Shown piece by piece: positions 45,500-53,697 of a DNA stretch of 64,000 bases (positions within the stretch are counted from its first letter, which is position 1; every line of letters begins with the position of its first letter). Under the pieces are notes generated by a model. The model did no database searches and was not told where the DNA came from. It saw only the letters and a list, made by a program, of their open reading frames with translations. Position numbers and translations under genes: made by a program. The stretch is from Azotobacter bryophylli (GTDB taxonomy: Bacteria; Pseudomonadota; Gammaproteobacteria; Pseudomonadales; Pseudomonadaceae), in the NCBI RefSeq assembly GCF_042643485.1, contig NZ_JBHRSJ010000029.1:186001-250000 (forward strand). The letters are read 5' to 3'.

Positions 45500-46942
45500 G
45501 TGACCCTACCCTGCGACATGCTGGTTTTCGGCGGTACGGGCGATCTCGCGCTGCACAAGCTTCTGCCGGCACTCTATCACCTGCACCGTGACGGGCGCCT
45601 GCCGGCCGACATGAACATCCTAGCCCTGGCGCGCAAGCCGATCTCCGTCGAGGACTACCGAAAGCTGGCCGAGCGCCATTGCCGCGCCCATGTACCGCGG
45701 GCCAGCTTCGATGCCGAGACCTGGCGTGCCTTCTCCGCGCGTCTCGATTACTTCCCCATGGATGCCAGCCAGAGTGCCGACTACAGCCGCCTCGCCCGGC
45801 ATCTCGGCAGCCACTGCCAGCGCGGTCGCATCTACTACCTGGCCACCGCGCCGAGCCTGTTCGAGGACATCGCCGCCTACCTGTCCATCGCCGGCCTGGC
45901 CGACGCCAACACCCGCATCGTCCTGGAAAAGCCCATCGGCCACTCTCTGGAGTCGGCCCAGGCGATCAACCAGTCGATCGGCAAGGTGTTCCAGGAGACC
46001 CAGGTGTTCCGCATCGATCACTATCTGGGCAAGGAAACGGTGCAGAACCTCATGGCGCTGCGCTTCGCCAACGCCCTGTTCGAGCCGATCTGGCGGGCCG
46101 GGCACATCGATCACGTGCAGATCAGCGTCTGCGAGACCCTGGGCGTGGAGAACCGCGGCAGCTATTACGACCAGGCCGGTGCCATGCGCGACATGCTGCA
46201 GAACCACCTCCTGCAACTGCTCTGCCTGGTCGCTATGGAAGCGCCGGTGCGCTTCGATGCCGAGGCAGTGCGCAACGAGAAGGTGAAGATTCTCGAGGCC
46301 CTGAAGCCCATCGCCGGCCTCGACGTGCGGGACAAGACAGTGCGCGGCCAGTACACCGCCGGACGGATCGGCGGGCAGGAGGTTCCTGCGTACTACTTCG
46401 AGAAAAACGTCGACAACGACAGCGATACCGAGACCTTCGTCGCGCTCCAGGCGGAAGTCGACAACTGGCGCTGGGCCGGCGTGCCGTTCTTCCTGCGCAC
46501 CGGCAAGCGCATGGCGAAGAAGAGTTCGGAGATCGTCATCCAGTTCAAGCCGGTGCCGCACCGGCTGTTCCACGAGGGCCAGGCCAACCGCCTGCTGATC
46601 CGTCTGCAACCGCAGGAATCGATCAGCCTGCAGCTGATGGCCAAGAGCCCGGGGCGAGGCATGCACCTGGAGCCGGTGGAGCTGGATCTCAACCTGGCCC
46701 AGGCCTTCCGCCAGCGACGCCGCTGGGAGGCCTACGAGCGCCTGCTGCTGGACGTGATCGAGGGCGACTCGACCCTGTTCATGCGCCGCGACGAAGTCGA
46801 AGCGGCCTGGCGCTGGGTCGACCCGATCATCAGCGGCTGGCACGCCTTCTACCAGCGCCCGCGGCCCTACCCGGCCGGCTCCTCGGGCCCGGAACAGGCG
46901 CACAGCCTGCTGGAGCAGCAGGGCAAGGCCTGGCTCGAATGA
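45500..46942 (+). CDS. zwf: glucose-6-phosphate 1-dehydrogenase
   Basis: The 480-residue enzyme oxidises glucose 6-phosphate to 6-phosphogluconolactone with NADP. The Rossmann motif is MLVFGGTGDLALHKLLPALYHL, the catalytic RIDHYLGKE is present, and GGAGG fixes the start at the GTG at 45500. The pgl and eda genes that usually follow zwf in the Entner-Doudoroff operon are absent; engB lies convergent instead. It is therefore probably the secondary zwf copy. Confidence 0.93.
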   Translation: MTLPCDMLVFGGTGDLALHKLLPALYHLHRDGRLPADMNILALARKPISVEDYRKLAERHCRAHVPRASFDAETWRAFSARLDYFPMDASQSADYSRLARHLGSHCQRGRIYYLATAPSLFEDIAAYLSIAGLADANTRIVLEKPIGHSLESAQAINQSIGKVFQETQVFRIDHYLGKETVQNLMALRFANALFEPIWRAGHIDHVQISVCETLGVENRGSYYDQAGAMRDMLQNHLLQLLCLVAMEAPVRFDAEAVRNEKVKILEALKPIAGLDVRDKTVRGQYTAGRIGGQEVPAYYFEKNVDNDSDTETFVALQAEVDNWRWAGVPFFLRTGKRMAKKSSEIVIQFKPVPHRLFHEGQANRLLIRLQPQESISLQLMAKSPGRGMHLEPVELDLNLAQAFRQRRRWEAYERLLLDVIEGDSTLFMRRDEVEAAWRWVDPIISGWHAFYQRPRPYPAGSSGPEQAHSLLEQQGKAWLE

Positions 46943-46962
46943 GAGGCGCAAGGCCTGCATGC

Positions 46963-47010
46963 GGCGAATCCGTTCGCCGGACATAGCACGAGCTGGCGAA
47001 CGGATTCGCC
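46963..47010. repeat. REP-like element 3 with perfect 16-bp arms
   Basis: GGCGAATCCGTTCGCC (46963-46978) and its exact reverse complement (46995-47010) flank a 16-base loop between the convergent zwf and engB genes. It can act as a bidirectional terminator or mRNA-stabilising hairpin. Confidence 0.8.
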
Positions 47011-47011
47011 C

Positions 47012-47647
47012 CTACGGCTCGCTCCCCTCCTCGACCAGACCGAGCCAGTGCGCCATCACCTGCTGAGCCTCCTCGACACCCTGCCGCTTGGGCGCCGAGA
47101 ACAGCTGGATGCTGACGTTCTCGCCCCAGCCCTGGCGGATATCCCGCTGGACCTTGAGCAGGGCGTTCTTCGCCGCGCCGAAGGCGAGCTTGTCGGCCTT
47201 GGTCAGCAGGATGTGCATGGGCATGTCGCTGGCGGCGGCCCAGTCGAGCATCAGACGGTCGAAGTCGGTCAGCGGATGGCGGATGTCCATCAGCAGGATC
47301 ACGCCGACCAGGCTGCGGCGACTGCCCAGATAGGCCTCCAGATGGTGCTGCCAGTGCTGCTTGAGGGGAATCGGCACCTTGGCGTAGCCGTATCCGGGCA
47401 GGTCGACCAGACGGCGCTGGTCATCGAGACGGAAGAAGTTCAGCAGCTGAGTGCGTCCCGGGGTCTTCGAGGTGCGCGCGAGGTTGGCGTGGGTCAGCGT
47501 GTTCAGGGCGCTGGACTTGCCGGCGTTGGAGCGGCCGGCGAAGGCCACCTCGTAGCCGTCATCGGCCGGGCACTGATCGACCTTGGCTGCGCTGAGGATG
47601 AAAGCAGCCTGTTGGCACAGGCCTAGAATGGGGTTCTTGGATGACAT
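47012..47647 (-). CDS. engB: ribosome biogenesis GTPase EngB (YihA/YsxC)
   Basis: The 211-residue GTPase aids large-subunit assembly. G1 is AGRSNAGKSS, G2 TSKTPGRTQLLNFF, G3 VDLPGYGYAKV, G4 LLTKADKL. The ATG at 47647 is the family start (MSSKNPILGLCQQAAFILSA). In other pseudomonads polA lies next to engB; here zwf takes that place, suggesting a rearrangement. Confidence 0.95.
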   Translation of the reverse strand: MSSKNPILGLCQQAAFILSAAKVDQCPADDGYEVAFAGRSNAGKSSALNTLTHANLARTSKTPGRTQLLNFFRLDDQRRLVDLPGYGYAKVPIPLKQHWQHHLEAYLGSRRSLVGVILLMDIRHPLTDFDRLMLDWAAASDMPMHILLTKADKLAFGAAKNALLKVQRDIRQGWGENVSIQLFSAPKRQGVEEAQQVMAHWLGLVEEGSEP

Positions 47648-47997
47648 CGATGGGTTTCCGCTGAGCGGCGCCAGGCAAAGCTTGGAGCCGTGTCGTTTCC
47701 GTTTCGGTGCCGGCAGTATATAATGCTCCGGATTTGTGTGCGCTTTGTCCCTGTCCCAGGGTGAGTGTTCACGGGAACGATAAGGTCGACCGCACGCCTG
47801 ACCGCGTGGCGTTCCCTGCGAGAGGCCTGGCTCCTGAAGAGCACGCTGTCCGCCGCTGTATCGTGATGCTGCCCTTCGCCGCCAGACCACCGGGATGTTT
47901 CCGGGCCCAGGGATTGCCGATATTGCAGGGAATTGCCGTGAAGCCGCTCATGTCGGGCCATAACCTTTTTATCCCTTAGCCGTAGTTGGATTAGCTG
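47648..47997 (+). promoter_or_regulatory. engB/cytochrome c4 divergent region with promoter and long leader
   Basis: A perfect -10 hexamer TATAAT lies at 47719-47724, with a weak TTTCCG at 47696-47701 and 17 bases between. Transcription would give a leader of about 265 bases before the cytochrome gene. The leader holds small stem-loops (for example CCCTG/CAGGG near 47747-47762). An open frame of 90 codons crosses it but lacks a good ribosome site. Confidence 0.5.
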
Positions 47998-48630
47998 ATG
48001 AACAAAGTACTCGTGAGTCTGCTGTTAACCCTGGGTATCACCGGTGTCGCTCATGCCGCAGGCGATGCTGCCGCAGGCCAGGCCAAAGCAGCCGTATGCG
48101 GCGCCTGCCACGGCCCGGACGGCAACAGCGCCGCGCCGAACTTCCCGAAACTGGCCGGGCAGGGCGAGCGCTATCTGCTCAAGCAGATGCAGGACATCAA
48201 GGCCGGCACCGCTCCGGGCGCCGCCGCCGGCGTCGGTCGCAACGTCCCGCAGATGACCGGCCTGCTCGACGGCCTGAGCGATCAGGACATGGCCGACATC
48301 GCCGCCTACTTCTCCTCGCAGAAGATGGGCGTCGGCGCTGCCGATCCGAACCTGGTCGCCGCCGGCGAAGCCCTGTACCGCGGCGGCAAGCTGGCCGACG
48401 GCATGCCCGCCTGCACCGGCTGCCATTCGCCCAACGGCGAAGGCAACGCTCCCGCCTCCTACCCGAAGCTGGGTGGCCAGCATGCCCAGTACGTCGCGAC
48501 CCAGCTGACCAACTTCCGCGAAGGCGTACGTACCAACGACGGCGACAGCATGATCATGCGCTCCATCGCCGCCAAGCTGAGCAACAAGGATATCGCCGCG
48601 CTGTCCAGCTACATTCAGGGTCTGCACTGA
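47998..48630 (+). CDS. cytochrome c4, dihaem
   Basis: The 210-residue precursor has a signal peptide (NKVLVSLLLTLGITGVAHA) and two haem-c sites, CGACH and CTGCH, one in each of two homologous lobes. Met ligands are probably in GRNVPQMTGLL and GDSMIMRSI. Cytochrome c4 carries electrons to terminal oxidases in the periplasm. It is followed by a strong terminator and then dsbA. Confidence 0.95.
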   Translation: MNKVLVSLLLTLGITGVAHAAGDAAAGQAKAAVCGACHGPDGNSAAPNFPKLAGQGERYLLKQMQDIKAGTAPGAAAGVGRNVPQMTGLLDGLSDQDMADIAAYFSSQKMGVGAADPNLVAAGEALYRGGKLADGMPACTGCHSPNGEGNAPASYPKLGGQHAQYVATQLTNFREGVRTNDGDSMIMRSIAAKLSNKDIAALSSYIQGLH

Positions 48631-48658
48631 ACGAAGCGGGTCACAAACGGCTCAAAGA

Positions 48659-48683
48659 GGGTGGCATAAGGCCACCCTTTTTT
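48659..48683 (+). terminator. rho-independent terminator after cytochrome c4
   Basis: GGGTGGC and GCCACCC form a seven-pair stem with loop ATAAG, directly followed by six T residues. Confidence 0.95.
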
Positions 48684-48780
48684 ATTGGCCATGCCCCTAC
48701 AATAGAGGAACCCGCCTCAGCCGCCACGGGTCGTAGGCTGGTCGCCCGCGAGTTCCCCACCTGCAACGGAGTAGTAATGC

Positions 48781-49422
48781 ATGCGTAAACTGATTCTCAG
48801 CGCCGTTCTCGCCAGCGCAAGCCTGCTCGGCATGTCGGCCGTCCAGGCCGAACCGGCCCAGGACATCCAGGCCGGCAAACAGTACGTCGAGCTGAGCAGT
48901 CCGGTGCCGGTGGCGCAGCCGGGCAAGATCGAGGTCGTGGAGCTGTTCTGGTACGGCTGCCCGCATTGCTACCAGTTCGAGCCGAGCATCAACGCCTGGG
49001 CCGAGAAGCTCCCCGAGGACGTGCATTTCCTGCGCATCCCGGCCATGTTCGGCGGCCTGTGGAACGTCCATGGCCAGCTGTTCCTCGCCCTGGAGTCCAT
49101 GGGCGTCGAGCCCAAGGTCCACGGGGCGATCTTCGAGGCCATCCACAAGGAAGGCAAGCGACTCTCCACGCCGGAGGAAATGGCCGACTTCCTGGCCGCC
49201 CACGGCATCGACAAGGACAGCTTCCTCAAGGCCTACAACTCCTTCGCCGTGAAGAGCCAGATGGAAAAGGCGAAGAAACTGGCCATGGCCTACCAGATCA
49301 GCGGCGTGCCGGTGATGATCGTCAACGGCAAGTATCGCTTCGATCTCGGCACGGCCGGCGGTCCGCAGGGCACCCTGGCGGTGGCCGACTATCTGATCGC
49401 CAAGGAGCGCGCCGCCCGGTGA
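48781..49422 (+). CDS. dsbA: thiol:disulfide interchange protein DsbA
   Basis: The 213-residue periplasmic oxidase introduces disulfides in exported proteins. It has a signal peptide (residues 1-23), the active site FWYGCPHCYQFEP with Cys60 and Cys63, and the cis-Pro loop SGVPVMIVNGKY. It is the upstream neighbour of the EEP gene and lies 2 kb from a CSS-EAL gene whose family is regulated by DsbA. Confidence 0.95.
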   Translation: MRKLILSAVLASASLLGMSAVQAEPAQDIQAGKQYVELSSPVPVAQPGKIEVVELFWYGCPHCYQFEPSINAWAEKLPEDVHFLRIPAMFGGLWNVHGQLFLALESMGVEPKVHGAIFEAIHKEGKRLSTPEEMADFLAAHGIDKDSFLKAYNSFAVKSQMEKAKKLAMAYQISGVPVMIVNGKYRFDLGTAGGPQGTLAVADYLIAKERAAR

Positions 49423-49597
49423 GGGCCCAGGCATGCAGGCGTGTGGTAGCTGGACAGGCCAGGTGCGGCGGAGTAAAAGAGTACGAGCGTTCCTCCCTCC
49501 GGTGCTGCGCCAGCACCCATGCTTGCTGAGCCTTTCCGCATGCCGTACAGCCAGCCACCGATGCGACTCCGCCTCGTTCACACCCACAGGGGGCAAC

Positions 49598-50482
49598 ATG
49601 CTGCGTCGGCGCAGTCATGACCGCAATGCCGGCCCGGGCAAGGCCCGGGTCAACCCGCAATGCCTCGATTCGACCGGACTGCCCTGCAATGGCCGCCTCC
49701 GCCTGTTGAGCTTCAACATCCAGGTCGGCATCAGCACCGAGGGCTATCGGCACTACCTGACCCGCAGCTGGCAGCACCTGCTCCCCCATCCGGGGCGCGC
49801 GGCTAACCTGCAGCGGATCGGCGAGGTCCTCGCCAACTTCGACCTGGTGGCCCTGCAGGAAGCGGACGGCGGCAGCCTGCGCTCGAACAACGTCAACCAG
49901 GTCGAGCACCTGGCCCAGCTCGGCGGCTTTCCCTACTGGTATCAGCAGCTCAACCGCAATCTCGGCCGCCTCGCCCAGCATAGCAACGGCGTGCTCAGCC
50001 GCCTGAAGCCCACCGCCCTGGAGGACCACCCCCTGCCGGGACCGCCGGGGCGCGGTGCGATCCTCCTGCGCTTCGGCGAGGGAGACGAGGCCCTAGCGGT
50101 GGTGATGATGCACTTGGCCCTGGGCCGCAAGGCCCGCACCCGCCAGTTGGCCTACGTCCGCGAACTGATCGGCGGCTACCGGCACCAGGTGCTGATGGGC
50201 GACATGAACACCCACGCCAGCGACCTGCTGGAGCATTCGCCCCTGAACGACCTCGGCCTGATCGCCCCCCAGATCGGCGGCACTTTCCCGAGCTGGCGCC
50301 CGCAGCGCTGCCTCGACCATATCCTGCTCAGCCCCAGCCTAACCCTGGAGCGCGTGCGGGTGCTGCCGAAACCGATCTCCGACCACCTGCCGGTCGCCGT
50401 GGAAATACGCCTGCCGGAACACCTCGACCAGGACGCCCAGTCGCAGACCGCCGCCCGCCAGGCCTGCGTCGCCCTGAGCTGA
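49598..50482 (+). CDS. endonuclease/exonuclease/phosphatase family protein
   Basis: The 294-residue protein has the metal-dependent EEP hydrolase fold with all catalytic motifs: LLSFNIQVG, ALQEADGG, GDMNTHAS, CLDHILLS and ISDHLPVAVEI. Substrates in this fold include nucleic acids, phospholipids and phosphoinositides, and the sequence does not show which. AGGGGGC precedes the ATG at 49598. It keeps the pseudomonad position between dsbA and ampDh2. Confidence 0.85.
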   Translation: MLRRRSHDRNAGPGKARVNPQCLDSTGLPCNGRLRLLSFNIQVGISTEGYRHYLTRSWQHLLPHPGRAANLQRIGEVLANFDLVALQEADGGSLRSNNVNQVEHLAQLGGFPYWYQQLNRNLGRLAQHSNGVLSRLKPTALEDHPLPGPPGRGAILLRFGEGDEALAVVMMHLALGRKARTRQLAYVRELIGGYRHQVLMGDMNTHASDLLEHSPLNDLGLIAPQIGGTFPSWRPQRCLDHILLSPSLTLERVRVLPKPISDHLPVAVEIRLPEHLDQDAQSQTAARQACVALS

Positions 50483-50605
50483 CGGCCCCGGCTCGTCCGA
50501 AAGGCTGTCTTCCGCTACGCATTCCCGGCGCGTATGGTCTGCTTCGGGAAGGGCGGACGGGTGGATGCCCTTCCCTGCCGATGTCCTGCAGAAGTTGCCG
50601 ATTCG

Positions 50606-51385
50606 ATGAGACCGTTCCTCCTCCTCCTGACCCTCGCCCTGCTCGCCGGCTGTGCTGGCGGGCCGCGCATCGACACCCGCTACACGTCGCGGGCCCAGGA
50701 CAGCCGTGTGCAGTTCGTCGTCCTGCACTACACTTCGGAGGATTTGCCGCGTTCGCTGCAGTTGCTCACCCGGGGCGAGGTCAGCAGCCATTACCTGATC
50801 GGTTCCAGGCCGGCGACCATCTACCGTCTGGTCGACGAGAATCGCCGTGCCTGGCATGCGGGGCAAAGCCAGTGGCGGGGACGGACCTGGCTGAACGCCA
50901 GTTCGATCGGCATCGAACTGGTCAATCCCGGCTACCGGGATACCGCCACCGGCCAACGCCTCTGGTATCCCTACCCACGGGAGCAGATCGACGCGCTGAT
51001 CGTGCTGCTCAAGGACATCGTCAGGCGCCATCGGCTGCCGCCGGAGGCGATCGTCGCCCACAGCGACATCGCCCCGCTGCGCAAGGTCGATCCCGGTCCG
51101 CTGTTTCCCTGGAAGCGCCTGGCCGAAGCCGGCCTGATTCCCTGGCCGGATGCCACCCGGGTGGCCCAGCTGCACAACCGTTTCGCCGTCGCCCTGCCGA
51201 GCATCGGCTGGTTCCAGGAGCAACTGGAGCGCCAGGGCTACGCGATAAACCGGAGCGGCGTGCTCGACGCGCAGACGCGGCGGGTCATCGCCGCCTTCCA
51301 GATGAAGTACCGTCCGGCCCGCTTCGACGGCGAACCGGACGCCGAGACCGCAGCCTTGCTGGCCACCCTGAACGGATCGGGATGA
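50606..51385 (+). CDS. ampDh2: N-acetylmuramoyl-L-alanine amidase AmpDh2-like lipoprotein
   Basis: The 259-residue lipoprotein (lipobox LLLTLALLAGC) cleaves the amide bond between MurNAc and the peptide in peptidoglycan from the outer-membrane side. The Amidase_2 domain shows FVVLHYTSED, SSHYLIG and AHSDIAPLRKVDPGPLFPW with zinc-ligand His residues and the catalytic Lys. A C-terminal peptidoglycan-binding domain (LERQGYAINRSGVLDAQTRRVIAAFQMKY) follows. This is the AmpDh2 arrangement. Confidence 0.93.
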   Translation: MRPFLLLLTLALLAGCAGGPRIDTRYTSRAQDSRVQFVVLHYTSEDLPRSLQLLTRGEVSSHYLIGSRPATIYRLVDENRRAWHAGQSQWRGRTWLNASSIGIELVNPGYRDTATGQRLWYPYPREQIDALIVLLKDIVRRHRLPPEAIVAHSDIAPLRKVDPGPLFPWKRLAEAGLIPWPDATRVAQLHNRFAVALPSIGWFQEQLERQGYAINRSGVLDAQTRRVIAAFQMKYRPARFDGEPDAETAALLATLNGSG

Positions 51386-51439
51386 GAAGGAGGCAACGCA
51401 ACGGCTTTGACCTGAAAGGGAACTTCGGGGGTGCCGATC

Positions 51440-53056
51440 ATGTGGCAAGCCATGCGCGGATTGCGCCAACGCCTCGACCATCCCTGGCGGATGGCCGCAC
51501 TGGCGACCCTGCTGAGCCTCCTGCTGCTGGTCCTGGGCAGCCTGGGGCTCGCACTGATGCAGGCGCGCGAAGCGGAGCGTGAGGCGCTCGATGCGCGCGG
51601 CGAACGCTTCCTGCAGCGCATCGAACAGGTCTTCGGCCAGCTGCGACAGGCCCTCGACCGCCTGGAACGCCAGCCGCTGCGCCAGTGCGACCGGACCATG
51701 CAGGAACTCCTGGCGCAGATCAGCTTCGACCATCGCTTCGTCCAGGAAGCGGCCTTCATCGACGGCGACCAGCACTGCTCCAGCCGGCTGCAGCGCCCTT
51801 CGACGCCACCCCGGCGCGCGGCCGACGTCCAGGCCCCGCCCCATCGCTACTGGCTGGACACAACGGCCGAGCCGAAGGGCGACCTGGCCGCCCTGGTGCT
51901 CGCCCGCGGCCCCTTCCACGTCTTCGCCGCCCGCGCCCATCTGCTCGACATGGTCGACCTGTCGGACGGCGCCGACCTCTACCTGATCCCCCGCGGCAGC
52001 CGGTGGGCGCTGCCGATCCTCGGCGCGAGCCAGCCGTGGCCGCTCGGCCAGAGCGCCACGGATGATCCGGAGCCAGACACGTTGCGGACCCTCGGCGACC
52101 GGCTGCTCTACCGGATGGCCGGCGACGATCCGGCCTACCAGCTGGCGCTGGTGGTGCCCAGCGCCAGCCTCCACCAGCGCATCCATACGACCTGGCACGC
52201 CTGGCTGCCGGGTTGCCTGCCGCTCGCGCTGCTGATCGGCGCCAGCACCTACCTGCTGGTGCGAACCCGCCAGTCGCTCGAGCGGGAACTGCAGGCGGCG
52301 CTGGATCACCGGGAGCTGCGGGTGCACTACCAGCCGATCTTCGAGCTCGCCAGCCGCCGCTGCATCGGCGCCGAGGCCCTGGTCCGCTGGCGGCGACCGG
52401 ACGGCAGCCCGATCAGCCCGGAGCTGTTCATCCCGCTGGCCGAATCGACCGGACAGATCCGCCAGATCACCGAGCACATGCTGCAGCAGGTGCTCGAAGA
52501 GCTCGGCGAACTGCTGCGCGAGCATCCGGAGCTGTACGTCTCGGTTAACCTGGCCGCCTGCGACGTATGCGAGCCGCGGGTAGGCCTGCTGGCCGAACGC
52601 CTGCTGGCCCGCTATCGGGTCAGCCCTGCGCAGATCGCCTTCGAGATCACCGAACGCGGGCTGCTCGATCTGGACAGCGCCCGCAGTCATCTGGAGGGCC
52701 TGCGCGCGCGCGGCCACCGGGTGCTGATCGACGACTTCGGCACCGGCTACGCCAATCTGGCCTACCTGCAGGAACTGCCGGTGGACTGCCTGAAGATCGA
52801 CCGCGCCTTCATCGCCGCCCTTCCGGCCGATGCCGGCGGCCGGGGCGTCGCCCCGCACATCATCCGCATGGCCAGGGACCTGCAGATCAAGGTGATCGCC
52901 GAAGGCATCGAGCACGAGGAGCAGGCGCGCCTGCTCGTGCTCGAGGGCGCCGACTACGGCCAGGGCTGGCTCTTCGCCCGGCCGCTGACCGCTGATCAGT
53001 TCCGCGAGCTGATCGGCAGGCAGTCCGGCGAACTGCCGGCGATCCGAGTGGCCTGA
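51440..53056 (+). CDS. CSS-motif cyclic di-GMP phosphodiesterase (EAL)
   Basis: The 538-residue inner-membrane protein has a helix at about 18-40, a periplasmic CSS domain with Cys83 and the HCSS motif (Cys113), a second helix (LPLALLIGASTYLLV), and an EAL domain. The EAL catalytic set is complete: AEALVRW, FEITERG, LIDDFGTGYANL, LKIDRAF, IAEGIEHEEQ and YGQGWLF. It should hydrolyse c-di-GMP. CSS domains of this type sense the disulfide state set by DsbA and DsbB. The ATG at 51440 is preferred to a GTG three codons earlier. Confidence 0.9.
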   Translation: MWQAMRGLRQRLDHPWRMAALATLLSLLLLVLGSLGLALMQAREAEREALDARGERFLQRIEQVFGQLRQALDRLERQPLRQCDRTMQELLAQISFDHRFVQEAAFIDGDQHCSSRLQRPSTPPRRAADVQAPPHRYWLDTTAEPKGDLAALVLARGPFHVFAARAHLLDMVDLSDGADLYLIPRGSRWALPILGASQPWPLGQSATDDPEPDTLRTLGDRLLYRMAGDDPAYQLALVVPSASLHQRIHTTWHAWLPGCLPLALLIGASTYLLVRTRQSLERELQAALDHRELRVHYQPIFELASRRCIGAEALVRWRRPDGSPISPELFIPLAESTGQIRQITEHMLQQVLEELGELLREHPELYVSVNLAACDVCEPRVGLLAERLLARYRVSPAQIAFEITERGLLDLDSARSHLEGLRARGHRVLIDDFGTGYANLAYLQELPVDCLKIDRAFIAALPADAGGRGVAPHIIRMARDLQIKVIAEGIEHEEQARLLVLEGADYGQGWLFARPLTADQFRELIGRQSGELPAIRVA

Positions 53057-53205
53057 TCGGCGGGAAACGCTTTGTTTCCGCCCTTTGACCGTTCTTTACC
53101 CTCGCTCAACGCTTCATGACATTGAGTGAATAATTCCCGTACGGAGGCTCGCTAGAATTCGCCCGCCCCAGAAACATGCGTCGAATTCATCCAGGCCGAG
53201 AATCC

Positions 53206-53697
53206 ATGATCGAGAAACCTGCGTTCCCCCTCTCCCGCACGGCGGACACGCTCGTCCTGCGGCTCAAGGACGATCTGCACGCGGCCCTAACCGCCCAGGC
53301 CAGGCAAAACTGGCGCAGCATCGACAGCGAAATCGTCTTCGGCCTCCAGTCCTGGCTCGCCGGTCCGACGCGGATGCTGCTGCGCAAGCGGATCCTCAGC
53401 GACCACCTCGGCGCGGCCCGTACTCGCGAGGCGCTGGAATCGGTCGAGCACCTCGACTTCTGCCGCGCCGCCGGAACGATCCCACTGGCGATCCGCCTGC
53501 CGGAGGGGATGCACGAACGGCTCGCCGGACTGTCCGCCAAACTGGGCCTGACGGAAAACCGACTCCTGCTGAACGCGCTCTGCTGGTGGGTCAACATCAG
53601 CCGCGACCTGCGCTGCCTGCTCGAGCAGGCCGAAGCCCCCACGCCGAACCCCGCCGGGGGCCGGCGCGGCCTGCCCAGGACGGCCGCGCAGGACTAG
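53206..53697 (+). CDS. double ribbon-helix-helix (Arc-like) DNA-binding protein
   Basis: The 163-residue protein contains two Arc-like ribbon-helix-helix segments. The first is TLVLRLKDDLHAALTAQARQ followed by NWRSIDSEIVFGLQSWL (about 15-55). The second is PLAIRLPEGMHERLAGLSAK followed by LGLTENRLLLNALCWWV (about 90-127). A tandem RHH chain can act as a built-in pseudo-dimer. Its targets are unknown. It ends four bases inside kinB on the opposite strand, the alginate kinase gene. Confidence 0.65.
   Translation: MIEKPAFPLSRTADTLVLRLKDDLHAALTAQARQNWRSIDSEIVFGLQSWLAGPTRMLLRKRILSDHLGAARTREALESVEHLDFCRAAGTIPLAIRLPEGMHERLAGLSAKLGLTENRLLLNALCWWVNISRDLRCLLEQAEAPTPNPAGGRRGLPRTAAQD

Noticed and set aside
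46943..47011. Possible Spot 42/ErsA-type sRNA next to engB
   Set aside because: polA is not adjacent, and the short gap is filled by a REP hairpin with no promoter-like sequence.
47707..47979. 90-codon open frame in the cytochrome c4 leader
   Set aside because: No good ribosome site and no recognised domain; more likely untranslated leader.
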